Assembly (NCBI RefSeq): GCF_013359945.1
Contig: NZ_JABWCS010000199.1
Coordinates: forward strand, 1-64,000
Direction of reading: 5' to 3'
Length of the DNA stretch: 64,000 bases
DNA from: Paenibacillus agri
Lineage (GTDB): Bacteria > Bacillota > Bacilli > Paenibacillales > Paenibacillaceae
A program made the position numbers and the translations under genes. The notes under the pieces are model-generated. The model did no database searches, had not been told where the DNA came from, and saw nothing but the letters and a program-made list of their open reading frames with translations. Below, piece by piece: positions 40,887 to 49,200 of the stretch; the first letter of the stretch is position 1; each line of letters begins with the position of its first letter.

Positions 40887-42227
40887 CTATTGTGTAATGA
40901 GATGCGTGATAATGGAATGCGCCGGAAGCTCGAAGCGGGCAACCTCATCACCCAGTCCCAAAGTAACCTCGCGGGAGTCTTCTCCTTCGTTCATCAGCAC
41001 GACGGCAAGGCTGCCATCCGGATTGCGGAAAGCTGTGGACAGGACGCCTTCAGCGGAATTTTGCAAGCCAATTCTCACTGCACCTGGAGCGATATATTTA
41101 CTGAAATGCCCGATATAGTAATACGAGCTGTTATAATGAATTTCGTTCGTAGTCGTGTCCGCAATCACCGGAGCATCGCACAAGTTGTTAACATGGTTCG
41201 GGCCTCCAGTCTCATCCAGCACCAGGTTCCAGTCCAGATAACCTTCGGTCCAATGATTGAGGTCACCGATCATATTCCGTCCGTAGCGTTCGCCGGTGAA
41301 CCACTCTCCCAGTCTCACGCCACCTTCCTGGCAGCCCTCTGTGAACAGCAGGTGCTTGTCAGGGAACAGATCATGTACCTGGCCCACTTTCTCGAACTCC
41401 TCGCCGCCGTACCAGTGGATACCTGTACCCCATACATACTTTGCAGCTTCAGGATCAGATAGAACTGCTGACGCACGTTCAACCATAATGTCCCGGTTAT
41501 GATCCCAGATTACAATGTTCACGTCGCCGTAGCCCTCTTTGTGCATCACCGGTCCCAGGTGATTCTTCACGAAGTCGCGTTCTTCTTCCGCACTGTACAC
41601 ACAAGAATCCCATGTCTGAACAGCAGCCGGCTCATTCTGTACGGAAACCGCCCAAATCGGCACGCCTTCCTTGCCGTAAGCTTCAATGAACTTCGTGTAG
41701 TAACGCGCCCATACATCGGCATATTCCGGCTTCAGTTGTCCGCCGTTATTCATTTCTCCATTCGTCTTCATCCATGCTGGAGGACTCCATGGGGAAGCAA
41801 GCATGGTGAACTCGCCGCCCTTAACAGCCATAGCGTCCTTGATCAGCGGCAGTACCCATTGATGGTCATGGGAAATATCGAAAGTGGCAAGCTCTGTATC
41901 GTTATCCTCCACGTACGTGTAGTTACCCAGCGCAAAATCGCAGCTATGGATATGTACGCGGCCCATGGAGTAGTTAAGTCCTTCTTCAGGGTGAAAATAA
42001 CGGTGAATCACCTCGGCCCGCTTCTCAGGGCTAAGCCGGGACAATGTATACGCAGCCGCTTCAGTGAATGCTCCACCGAAGCCGATCATCTTCTGGTAAG
42101 ACTCTTCAGGCTTTAGCTCCACTTGGGCTGCAACGCTGCCCTCTCTAGACTTAAACTCAATTCCGTCTACCTTGCTGAGGCGTTCTCCTGTGTCTTTGGC
42201 GGTTACTACGGTTTGAACTGTTGTCAT
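40887..42227 (-). CDS. GH30 family glycosidase
   Basis: Retaining beta-glycosidase (glucosylceramidase, beta-1,6-glucanase or related). ATG 42227 is preferred because AAGGAG is 8 nt upstream; ATG 42231-42233 would be only 2 nt from it. In the (beta/alpha)8 barrel the acid/base is the E of VSVQNEP (about residue 200) and the nucleophile the E of LLFTEGCQEG (about residue 295); FGGAFTEAAAYTLSRLSPE, HIHSCDFALGNYTY and LASPWSPPAWMKTNGEMN are GH30 hallmarks. A C-terminal beta-sandwich follows (VRIGLQNSAEG...). No signal peptide: it acts inside the cell on imported oligosaccharides. It is 23 nt upstream of the phosphorylase gene in one operon, under the LacI-type operator at 42261-42296. Confidence 0.92.
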   Translation of the reverse strand: MTTVQTVVTAKDTGERLSKVDGIEFKSREGSVAAQVELKPEESYQKMIGFGGAFTEAAAYTLSRLSPEKRAEVIHRYFHPEEGLNYSMGRVHIHSCDFALGNYTYVEDNDTELATFDISHDHQWVLPLIKDAMAVKGGEFTMLASPWSPPAWMKTNGEMNNGGQLKPEYADVWARYYTKFIEAYGKEGVPIWAVSVQNEPAAVQTWDSCVYSAEEERDFVKNHLGPVMHKEGYGDVNIVIWDHNRDIMVERASAVLSDPEAAKYVWGTGIHWYGGEEFEKVGQVHDLFPDKHLLFTEGCQEGGVRLGEWFTGERYGRNMIGDLNHWTEGYLDWNLVLDETGGPNHVNNLCDAPVIADTTTNEIHYNSSYYYIGHFSKYIAPGAVRIGLQNSAEGVLSTAFRNPDGSLAVVLMNEGEDSREVTLGLGDEVARFELPAHSIITHLITQ

Positions 42228-42260
42228 TGTCATATCTCCTTATTAGTTGGAATAATTGCC

Positions 42261-42296
42261 TTCGAAACAATCGAAACCGGTTTCGATTGTTTCGAA
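42261..42296. promoter_or_regulatory. Perfect 36-bp palindrome, LacI-type operator
   Basis: Each half is TTCGAAACAATCGAAACC, and the centre is the LacI/GalR-like GAAACCGGTTTC. The full 36 bp reads the same on both strands. It is 34 bp before the GH30 start codon and 101 bp after the end of the LacI gene, so the neighbouring regulator is the expected ligand. Confidence 0.85.
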
Positions 42297-42397
42297 AAAA
42301 AATGATGTCTGTTCTTTGACGCAAAAAATCATCGCAGAGAGCCAACTGAAGCGCCATCCGTGCTTATTGCCTAAGAGCGGATGGGCCCCGATTATAG

Positions 42398-43417
42398 TTA
42401 CTCCTCGTTCGCCGGGGATGCGCAGGAATCCCTTACAATAACCTCCACTGGCAACGCTAGAGCTTCCTTGCCGTCCGGGATCTTGTCGATCGCGGCGAGC
42501 AGGATTTCCGCTGCCCGGCTTCCCAATAGCTCCGTGTCCTGCTTTACCGTTGTCAGGGCCGGGGTGACATAGCGAGCCAGTTCGATATCGTCATATCCCA
42601 TGACCGAGATATCTCCTGGTACAGCCAGACCAGAGTCTTGTGCTGCCTTGACGGCCCCAAAGGCCAACAAGTCACCCGAAGCAAACACGGCCGTTGGCGG
42701 CTCCGGCAGTCGCAGCAATTCCAGCATGGCATTGTAACCGCTCTCCATAGAATAATAGGCACCTGTGACGATATAGGAATCCCGCAGGTCCAGCTTCTGT
42801 TCCAGCATCGCGGCTTCATACCCCTGCTGCCGGCGAATTCCTGGAGTAGTGTTCACACCGCCGGAAATATGGGCAATTCTGCGGTGGCCCAAGCCGGCGA
42901 GGTACTCCACTGCCTGCACTGCGCCGCTCCAGTTATCCGAGCATACGGTATGGGATTCCGGCGTCTCATAGTCCAGAACCACTGTAGGAATATCACTGTC
43001 CAGCAGCTCCTGAAAATAAGGGTCTTCATAATCCGACAGGAAGACCACAACCCCGTCCACCCCGCGAATCCGGCAGTTCTCCAGATATCCGCTCTGCTTG
43101 CCGCCCACATCCTTCGATATGAACATCAGCGCATACCCTTTGGCTACGGCCACCTGCTTGAAGCTTTCGATCACCGCGCTGAAAAAGGGATGGCGGATAC
43201 CTGCTCCGGTGCTCTCCACGAACAACACGCCGATGGTCCACGATTTCTTCGTGGTCAGCGTACGGGCATGGGCGTTAGGAACATATCCCATCTCCCGTGC
43301 TGTACGGAGGATATCCTGGCGCGTCTTCTCGCGCACATCGGAATAATTATTGAACACCTTGGACACGGTCGTCGGAGAGTAACCGGTTCTTTTGGCAATA
43401 TCATAAATGGTCGTCAA
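42398..43417 (-). CDS. LacI-family transcriptional regulator
   Basis: Probable sugar-responsive repressor of the GH30/phosphorylase operon. The N-terminal helix-turn-helix is IYDIAKRTGYSPTTVSKVFN with the hinge MGYVPNAHARTL; the rest (about 60-330) is the periplasmic-binding-like effector domain (WTIGVLFVES, GVDGVVVF, RRIAHISGG, PPTAVFASGDLLAFGAVKA, ISVMGYDDIELARYVTPALT). 339 residues. The start codon is TTG 43417 with GGGAG 9 nt upstream; this gives the standard first residues MTTIYDIA. The gene sits directly upstream of its likely operator. Confidence 0.93.
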   Translation of the reverse strand: MTTIYDIAKRTGYSPTTVSKVFNNYSDVREKTRQDILRTAREMGYVPNAHARTLTTKKSWTIGVLFVESTGAGIRHPFFSAVIESFKQVAVAKGYALMFISKDVGGKQSGYLENCRIRGVDGVVVFLSDYEDPYFQELLDSDIPTVVLDYETPESHTVCSDNWSGAVQAVEYLAGLGHRRIAHISGGVNTTPGIRRQQGYEAAMLEQKLDLRDSYIVTGAYYSMESGYNAMLELLRLPEPPTAVFASGDLLAFGAVKAAQDSGLAVPGDISVMGYDDIELARYVTPALTTVKQDTELLGSRAAEILLAAIDKIPDGKEALALPVEVIVRDSCASPANEE

Positions 43418-43469
43418 TCCGGTTCACTCCCGCCTCTCATCATGAGAACGCTCTCCGTTCACTGACATT

Positions 43470-43982
43470 CTAACGTCTTTCCGTACGGTAGTCCAGCATA
43501 AAATATCTCTGTACAGGAGGCCAGAGGGTAACCACCTGAATCAGAAGTCCCAGGCTCATATACAAAATATGAATCCAGTGCACCGCATTCAGTATATAGG
43601 TCTGCACCATGATCCAGATAATCAATCCAAAGCCGACATAGAGTGAAAATGCCCACGAGCTATGAAGTGTTCTAAACGGATTCAGCGCCTCGGCCCATCT
43701 CCACTGCGGCCTTCTAATCATGCTGTACAATACCAGCAAAGGGAACAGACCAAATACCGTAAACAGCAACAATCCCGGCACCAGAAAATCAGAAAAAGGC
43801 GATCTTTCCAGCAAGGTTAGCGGCATTCCCAGCAAGCCACCTCCAGGATCAGCCACCAGTGCCCCTCCGCCTGCAATCGCTCCAACTCCTAGAAAAGCCT
43901 GAAGAATATACAGCATTACTACCGAAGACGGTCTCTTGCCTCCACTTGTCTGGCGGTGCAAAACCTCTAATCCGGACTGCAT
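43470..43982 (-). CDS. Membrane protein of unknown function
   Basis: I do not recognise the family. The product has about 170 residues with four hydrophobic segments (SSVVMLYILQAFLGVGAIAG, FLVPGLLLFTVFGLFPLLVL, AFSLYVGFGLIIWIMVQTYI, HILYMSLGLLIQVVTLWPPV) and the polar ends M..SGLEVLHRQTSGGKRP and QRYFMLDYRTERR. I use ATG 43982, 5 nt after GAGGG; ATG 44000 is an alternative without an SD. Gly/Ala-rich segment GGGALVADPGGGLLGMPLTL lies between helices 1 and 2. It follows no operon partner. Confidence 0.7.
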   Translation of the reverse strand: MQSGLEVLHRQTSGGKRPSSVVMLYILQAFLGVGAIAGGGALVADPGGGLLGMPLTLLERSPFSDFLVPGLLLFTVFGLFPLLVLYSMIRRPQWRWAEALNPFRTLHSSWAFSLYVGFGLIIWIMVQTYILNAVHWIHILYMSLGLLIQVVTLWPPVQRYFMLDYRTERR

Positions 43983-44152
43983 CCTATCCCTCTTTTCCAT
44001 GATTAGTTGTGCTTATGTCATATCCTACTTGCTCCCTGAGATTCGTTACCTTGCTATCATTTTACAGTGTTACCCCTTGATATACCGAGACAGAAATCAC
44101 AACTAAGGGGCTTTGGGCGACATTTATTGTCTGCGGTGTAAACCTCTGCACT

Positions 44153-44182
44153 TTGCGTTATACTGAAACTGCTATCTATACT
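44153..44182 (+). promoter_or_regulatory. Promoter of the HNH gene
   Basis: TTGCGT (44153-44158) and TATACT (44177-44182), 18 bp apart, 48 bp before the ATG of the HNH nuclease gene. Confidence 0.5.
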
Positions 44183-44229
44183 ACGAGGGGACAGGACAGG
44201 GCTGTAAGGTTCTTCGTCCAAACATACCG

Positions 44230-45042
44230 ATGACCGATACCATTCTGCCTTCATCCAAACAATGTGCATATTGTGAGCAGCTCAAGCCGTTCGCCGATTT
44301 CCGCAGGCGGACCGGCAAGCGTTCCAAGGCCCACGCCCGGCGAGGCGCATGTCGGGATTGCCGCAAGCAGCGCGCCGTTGAATCTGGCGTCACGCCGCTG
44401 CAGTCCTTGCAGCCGCCGATGCCAGCTCTGTCTCGCCAGCCGGAGTCTAGAGCGGCGGCCGTAGCTTCCCCATCCCCGCCCGAAGTCACGCAGAGTGCTC
44501 CTAAGAAAGCGGGAGTTAGCCTGCTGGCCCGCTCGCGGGCGGAACGAGCGAAGGAGCGAAAAGCCGCCGCTTCGCTCCCGGCAGCGAAGCCTGCCGCCAA
44601 AGGGCGGGCGCGCGGAGCCGAGCCGCGGCGAACACCGCTGCATCACCGGGGGCCGAAGCCAGAGCCTACGGATACCACGGCCCTGGTGCCCTCATCCCAG
44701 GGGATGATCCTGATGCGTGGTCACAGTGACAAGGGGCGGCGCTGGCATCAGGAGATTGACTTGGAGCTGGCGGTTACACTGGTTAAGGAGCATGCTGCAG
44801 TAGTCGTCAACCGGCGTACCATCCGCCGCCTTTACAGCAACAAGGCTTTTCGCTCCCTGATTTTGAACAGGGACCGCTACACCTGCTATTTCTGCGGACT
44901 CTACGGGGACACCATCGACCACTTGCTACCGCGTGCCAAGGGCGGACATACGACACCGGACAATTGTGTATGCGCCTGCAACCTGTGCAACCAGACCAAG
45001 GCAGATAAGGACGTTGAGGAATTTATGCGCAGAACAAGGTAG
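44230..45042 (+). CDS. HNH endonuclease with N-terminal zinc module
   Basis: The C-terminal 70 residues are a typical HNH nuclease (YTCYFCGLYGDTIDHLLPRA, then KGGHTTPDNCVCACNLCNQT), with C-x2-C zinc pairs and the catalytic DH. The N-terminus has a second small zinc module (CAYCEQLKPFADFRRRTGKR ... CRDCRKQ). Between them, residues 55-150 are low-complexity, rich in Ala, Pro, Arg and Lys, and encoded by very GC-rich DNA. Function is unknown; HNH proteins of this type occur singly in Bacillales chromosomes (as YqxK/phage-type nucleases) and can also be homing or defence enzymes. The SD is weak and ATG 44230 remains uncertain, though no better start is seen. 270 residues. Confidence 0.8.
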   Translation: MTDTILPSSKQCAYCEQLKPFADFRRRTGKRSKAHARRGACRDCRKQRAVESGVTPLQSLQPPMPALSRQPESRAAAVASPSPPEVTQSAPKKAGVSLLARSRAERAKERKAAASLPAAKPAAKGRARGAEPRRTPLHHRGPKPEPTDTTALVPSSQGMILMRGHSDKGRRWHQEIDLELAVTLVKEHAAVVVNRRTIRRLYSNKAFRSLILNRDRYTCYFCGLYGDTIDHLLPRAKGGHTTPDNCVCACNLCNQTKADKDVEEFMRRTR

Positions 45043-45061
45043 TCACCTGCCCTTAACAAAT

Positions 45062-45132
45062 AAACGCTCCAATTCCCCGGTAAGCTGCTGTCTAATAGGC
45101 AGCGTAAGCCAAGGCATTGGAGCGTTCTTAGA
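45062..45132 (+). terminator. Long branched hairpin after the HNH gene
   Basis: AACGCTCCAAT (45062-45073) pairs perfectly with ATTGGAGCGTT (45115-45125) around an inner GCTGC-GCAGC hairpin. Only CTTAG follows, so it is a poor terminator on the plus strand, but it closes the unit between convergent genes. Confidence 0.5.
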
Positions 45133-45194
45133 AATGTTAAGGTAGAGCCGAATACAGCACTGTTCCGTCTTGAAGCAACGGGATGGATGAGCAT

Positions 45195-45389
45195 TTAGCC
45201 CGTGATATTCTTGACCCGCCCGACTTGGCCGCTGGTCAGCCTGACTTTAATGCCATGCGGATGTCGCGGGGAATTAGTCAGAATATCCTTAACCTGACCA
45301 TGGGTCAGCTTGCCGGTAGCCTGATCCTGCTTCAGTACAATGTCCACCTCAAGCCCGGGCCGGATATCCGCCCTGTTTTGTCCATTCAT
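45195..45389 (-). CDS. ywbE: YwbE family protein
   Basis: A 64-residue conserved protein (MNGQNRADIRPGLEVDIVLK, QDQATGKLTHGQVKDILTNS, HPHGIKVRLTSGQVGRVKNI). The domain is the complete YwbE module, an SH3-like small beta-barrel of unknown function widespread in Bacillales and Proteobacteria; the motif DxxTGKLTxGxVxxILTxSxxHPxGIKVRL is diagnostic. GGGGG lies 9 nt before ATG 45389. It is a single gene. Confidence 0.92.
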   Translation of the reverse strand: MNGQNRADIRPGLEVDIVLKQDQATGKLTHGQVKDILTNSPRHPHGIKVRLTSGQVGRVKNITG

Positions 45390-45481
45390 GATGACATCCC
45401 CCTTTCATGCTTAGTATTATTGTTAATAACCAATTACAGCTGAATCTATATATCTTAAACAAATTAAGGATGTGAACAGTT

Positions 45482-45784
45482 ATGGCCTTCGGAATCACCA
45501 GAGAAGAGTTGCAAGCATGGAAGAAGGCTGTCTCTGCAGGAGAGATTGCGTTTCTGACACACTATTGGATTGATCCCCGGTTTCCCGGCATGACCACCGT
45601 GACCAAGGTTGGCTGCAGCGACCTGGATCGGCTGACCCGCTGGTGCGAGCAGCATAGTCTGCCCGCCAAATATATTCATAACCGCTCACCGTTCCCCCAT
45701 TTCGATCTTATGGGCTACCGCCAGAAGGAAATTCTCCGCAGCGAAGGGCAGTTCGATCAGTTGGAACGGTTTAAGCTGCTCTGA
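45482..45784 (+). CDS. YneQ-like conserved protein
   Basis: A 100-residue soluble protein: MAFGITREELQAWKKAVSAG, EIAFLTHYWIDPRFPGMTTV and FPHFDLMGYRQKEILRSEGQ. The pattern resembles Bacillus subtilis YneQ as I remember it (MAFGI.R.EL..WK..V..GEIAFLTHYW.DPRFP). Function unknown. The SD is weak (AAGGATG, 10 nt). It is convergent with sdaAA. Confidence 0.75.
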   Translation: MAFGITREELQAWKKAVSAGEIAFLTHYWIDPRFPGMTTVTKVGCSDLDRLTRWCEQHSLPAKYIHNRSPFPHFDLMGYRQKEILRSEGQFDQLERFKLL

Positions 45785-45808
45785 TCAGGAAGAAATTGCC
45801 CTGCTGCA

Positions 45809-46687
45809 CTATTTCTTGCGCCGCAGGTCTTCCATGATTTTACGTCCGGTAGGCGTCTGTGCCAATCCTCCGCCAGCGGTCTCGCGGTGAATCTCCGGCA
45901 TAGCTGAACCAACCTCCAGCATTACCTTAATCACTTCATCGGAAGGAATCACGCTGCGTACCCCCGCTAATGCCATATCTGCGGCGGCCAGTGCAGTCAC
46001 TGCACCGAAACCGTTTCTAACGATGCAAGGGATCTCTACGAGCCCGCCGACAGGGTCGCAAATGAGACCCAGCGTGTTCTTAAGCGCCAGGCCAACAGCA
46101 TGCACAGCCTGTGCCGGGGTTCCCCCGCGCAGCTCGGTCAGTGCGCCGGCTGCCATGCCGATGGCTGAGCCTACCTCGGCCTGGCAACCGCCTTCCGCGC
46201 CAGAAACGAAGGAATTGTTGGCGATGACATAACCAATCGCTCCGGCGGCAAACAAGCCGGAGACCATGACATCATCACTCCAGCCAAAACGCTCCTGGCA
46301 GCTGAGGAACACCCCTGGAATGATGCCGCAGGAGCCTGCTGTAGGCGTTGCAATAATACGTCCCATTGAAGCATTCACCTCGGACACCGCCAGCGCATAA
46401 GCCATAGCCTGACCCGCCGGGCCGCCAAGGAGGGGCTCCGCTGCTGTATTATAAGCGCCCACCCGCTGGGCATCCAGCCCGGTAAGTCCGCTGCGGGAGG
46501 TTGTATCTTCATGCATCCCGCGGTGTACAGCCTCTTTCATGACCCCGTAATACTGACTCATCGTGGCGAATTCCTGCTCCTTCGAGCGACCTGATTCCGC
46601 GCTTTGTTCTTCCAGCATCAGGGCCCCGATTCCAAGGCCCCGTTCTTCGCATAATACAGCCAATTCACTTAATGTTCGAAAATTCAT
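45809..46687 (-). CDS. sdaAA: L-serine dehydratase alpha subunit
   Basis: Iron-sulfur L-serine ammonia-lyase (serine to pyruvate and ammonia), alpha chain. The 292 residues contain ATPTAGSCGIIPG, FAAGAIGYVIANN, SGAEGGCQAEVGSAIGMAAG and NTLGLICDPVGGLVEIPCIV, with three cysteines (SCG, GCQ, LICDPVGG) that bind the 4Fe-4S cluster. The end GGGLAQTPTGRKIMEDL is standard. ATG 46687 overlaps the stop of sdaAB (ATGA), so both chains are made from one message. Confidence 0.97.
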   Translation of the reverse strand: MNFRTLSELAVLCEERGLGIGALMLEEQSAESGRSKEQEFATMSQYYGVMKEAVHRGMHEDTTSRSGLTGLDAQRVGAYNTAAEPLLGGPAGQAMAYALAVSEVNASMGRIIATPTAGSCGIIPGVFLSCQERFGWSDDVMVSGLFAAGAIGYVIANNSFVSGAEGGCQAEVGSAIGMAAGALTELRGGTPAQAVHAVGLALKNTLGLICDPVGGLVEIPCIVRNGFGAVTALAAADMALAGVRSVIPSDEVIKVMLEVGSAMPEIHRETAGGGLAQTPTGRKIMEDLRRKK

Positions 46688-47394
46688 GATGTACTTTCCT
46701 TCCCTTTCTCCTCTTGCCCAGCCTCATTCAAATCTACCAGCTTCACCGACTTCACTGCTGGGAGGTCCCCCAGTGCCTGAAGCAGTTCCGGTGTCGCCGA
46801 TTCATCCAGCTCAAGCACGGTCAGCGCAGCACCGCTGCGGTTCTTACGGTCAAGAGACATATGCCCGATATTGACCTGCCCGCTGCGTATAACATCTGTA
46901 ACACTCGCAAGTACACCCAAATAATCCATATGCTGAATAAGAACTGTAGGATACATCCCCGTCAGCTTGACCCCGAAGCCGTCAACATCAACAATCTCAA
47001 TGTTTCCTCCTCCGATGGAAGTCCCAGTCAATGTCAACTCTTGCCCACTGTCCTGACCAATGAGACGTAACCTTACCGTATTGGGGTGAGGGAACAAACC
47101 TGTTCCCTGGCGGAAGGAGATATCCATACCTGCCTCAGTAGCAAGCGTTATGGAATCTGGCAGCCTGGGGTCGTCGGTGGGAAAGTCCAACAGCCCGCCG
47201 ATAATTGCCCGGTCCGTACCGTGACCTTCATAAGTTGCGGCAAAAGAGCCGAAAAAAGTAACTTCGGCTTCACGCGGCATTTCGCCCAACACCTGGCGGG
47301 CCGCCCGGCCAATCCGGGCCGCTCCCGCTGTATGCGAACTGGAAGGCCCGACCATAGCCGGGCCGATAATTGAGAATACATCTTTAAAACGCAT
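46684..47394 (-). CDS. sdaAB: L-serine dehydratase beta subunit
   Basis: Beta chain of the two-part serine dehydratase. I start at ATG 47394 (MRFKDVFSIIGPAMVGPSSS) with GGAGG 10 nt upstream; the longer frame to 47427 has no support. The first 140 residues form the SDH_beta domain with the VGPSSSHTAGA signature; after about residue 145 comes an ACT domain (TVLIQHMDYLGVLASVTDVI) that may sense serine. 236 residues. Confidence 0.97.
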   Translation of the reverse strand: MRFKDVFSIIGPAMVGPSSSHTAGAARIGRAARQVLGEMPREAEVTFFGSFAATYEGHGTDRAIIGGLLDFPTDDPRLPDSITLATEAGMDISFRQGTGLFPHPNTVRLRLIGQDSGQELTLTGTSIGGGNIEIVDVDGFGVKLTGMYPTVLIQHMDYLGVLASVTDVIRSGQVNIGHMSLDRKNRSGAALTVLELDESATPELLQALGDLPAVKSVKLVDLNEAGQEEKGKESTS

Positions 47395-47540
47395 GATGAT
47401 AAAGCCTCCGTTTATACAGCTAAGCAAATATTCTACGCCTGCATACCTTTATTATACTGCACAGATTCCAAACCTACACGGTGGAGCCAGCGATTATTTT
47501 TGCAAACGACAAGCCTTAGTTCCCTACTGAGAGTCCTAGC

Positions 47541-47957
47541 TTATGTATCCCGAGAGTACAGCGCGATATCGTCACGGTATTGCCAGCCGAGCTCTTCCCA
47601 GAACTGCCGGCCCTTCTGGTTCTCTTTGAACACCATGAGATGGCATTTAGCAATGCCGTTCTCTCGCAGCTCGTCCAGGCAACGTGCTACCAATTCACGC
47701 CCTGCGCCCTTGCCGCGGGATGCGTGGCTAACGGCAACATGATACAGAAATCCCCGGCGTCCATCATGCCCACAGAGTGCCGTACCGGCCAGAGAACCGT
47801 CCACATGTACACAAACCTGGCTTAACCCCGGATTGCGCTCCAGAAAACGCAAGATTCCTTCCCGTGAATCTGCCTCGTTAAGTCCCATCCCCTCAGTATT
47901 CACCCATAATTCATAAGCAGCATCGTAGTCGTCAGCTATCATAGCTCTATAAATCAT
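47541..47957 (-). CDS. GNAT family N-acetyltransferase
   Basis: A 138-residue acetyltransferase. The acetyl-CoA site is HVAVSHASRGKGAGRELVAR (motif RGKGxG), preceded by the beta strands of motif A, and followed by CHLMVFKENQKGRQFWEELG, the motif B region. It starts inside the stop of the preceding GNAT gene (ATGA overlap at 47954-47957). Sequence MIYRAMIADDYDAAYELWVN, TEGMGLNEADS resembles YpeA-like GNATs. Substrate unknown. Confidence 0.9.
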   Translation of the reverse strand: MIYRAMIADDYDAAYELWVNTEGMGLNEADSREGILRFLERNPGLSQVCVHVDGSLAGTALCGHDGRRGFLYHVAVSHASRGKGAGRELVARCLDELRENGIAKCHLMVFKENQKGRQFWEELGWQYRDDIALYSRDT

Positions 47958-48421
47958 GATTTCCCGCCTGCCTTTACAAAACGGTAGCCCGTAATTTCAT
48001 ATCCCAATTTCTTGTAAAAAGTATGTGCTTCCTCACGTTCAGTACCGCTTACCAGCCAGGTTCCGATACAGTCGCGCGCTGCAGCCAGCTCCTCTGCATA
48101 CTCCACTAGCTGCCGCCCCACACCGAGTCTCCGGCTTTCCTTATCTGTCACTAGCACGGAAATTTCGCCATAGCGGGTGTAATCCTCGATATTTTCCCGC
48201 ACACGAAAACCTAAAGCACCCAGAAGACGTTCATGTCCTGCAGCCAGATCCTCGCTCTTCTCTCCTGTACAAACATACAATTCTTCTATAGGACTGGTAG
48301 CTATAAAATCAAGTCTCTTCTCCACTTCCTCCAGCTGCAAAGGCTTGCTGATCAACTGTACCATTAGCCGGTGCAGCTCCGGCGCATCACTTTTGAGCGC
48401 TTTTCGGATCACCAAATTCAT
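47954..48421 (-). CDS. GNAT family N-acetyltransferase
   Basis: A 155-residue acetyltransferase, first of a tandem pair. ISVLVTDKESRRLGVGRQLV is the acetyl-CoA motif (RRLGVGR), and EEAHTFYKKLGYEITGYRFV the C-terminal motif. GAGGAG lies about 11 nt before ATG 48421. It differs clearly in sequence from its partner, so the two are not a recent duplication. Confidence 0.9.
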   Translation of the reverse strand: MNLVIRKALKSDAPELHRLMVQLISKPLQLEEVEKRLDFIATSPIEELYVCTGEKSEDLAAGHERLLGALGFRVRENIEDYTRYGEISVLVTDKESRRLGVGRQLVEYAEELAAARDCIGTWLVSGTEREEAHTFYKKLGYEITGYRFVKAGGKS

Positions 48422-48449
48422 ACGGCAACGACTCCTCTACGATTATTTA

Positions 48450-49037
48450 TCAAGAATGATTTATAAACCTCTTCCTGCACAAAGCCTCCAATTCCATCTC
48501 GGGAAGCTTATAAAGTTCAAGCATAGCCTGGTAGGGATCACCCTCCAGTTGCAAAAGCCGGGCAAAGGCCGGTTCCGTCTTCACCCCTTGACGCTTCAGC
48601 TCTATAACCTGCCTTCTAAAAGAGGCGCCCAATATATTCAGCACCCGGGCTTCAACGATCATGTGGATGTACCCGTTCTGCTCCCTGCTCGGACGCGGCT
48701 GTCCGAACAGTTCCACCAGCCAACCTTCCACGGTAAAATTGATCTTAATACGAGGAATTCCAGCCACGATGCGCGATTCACAGCTATACTTATCCATCTC
48801 ACCAAAATGTAGACCGACCTGCGCGGCAAAAGCCTCCCGATCATGCACCTCGCAGATGATATCCAGATCACTGCCCTCCACCTGAATGCCAAGCGGGATT
48901 GTCCCTGCAAGTACAGGGTGGTACTCGCTTAAAAGGGTCATCACATCAAGTCTCGCCAACAGGGCATGCACCTCCTTTTGGAGTGCTGTGCCCTGCTGCA
49001 AATAGGAGATATCCAGCCAACGCTCTTCTTCCACCAT
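48450..49037 (-). CDS. DUF4269 protein, nucleotidyltransferase-like
   Basis: A 195-residue protein. The core AGTIPLGIQVEGSDLDIICE resembles the nucleotidyltransferase GS-x-x-D-x-D motif (here EGSDLDI), followed by KINFTVEGWLVELFGQPRPS with a further possible metal-binding acidic residue; EQNGYIHMIVEARVLNILG and LEGDPYQAMLEL complete DUF4269. Whether it transfers nucleotides is unknown. GGGGG lies 6-7 nt before ATG 49037. It may form an operon with the GNAT genes downstream (28-nt gap). Confidence 0.85.
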   Translation of the reverse strand: MVEEERWLDISYLQQGTALQKEVHALLARLDVMTLLSEYHPVLAGTIPLGIQVEGSDLDIICEVHDREAFAAQVGLHFGEMDKYSCESRIVAGIPRIKINFTVEGWLVELFGQPRPSREQNGYIHMIVEARVLNILGASFRRQVIELKRQGVKTEPAFARLLQLEGDPYQAMLELYKLPEMELEALCRKRFINHS

Positions 49038-49200
49038 ATAATCCCCCTTGCAAAATATGGCCCTGTTCTACCTCGAAAGTCTGGCCAAAGTTTTTTCTTT
49101 TTAATGAATTCTTGCACCCGTGCGCAAGGCGGTGCACGATTCCATGGGCGAACGCATAGAAATATAAGGACACAGAGAAGTCCGAGGAGGAGTTCGTTCC

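Noticed and set aside
42351..42385. Terminator between the LacI gene and GH30
   Set aside because: CCATCCG and CGGATGG can pair, but the loop is large and no T-run follows on the minus strand within the usual distance.
49110..49140. Hairpin TGCACC...GGTGCA upstream of the SDR gene as a riboswitch or operator
   Set aside because: Short stem with a large loop and no match to any motif I know; probably chance.
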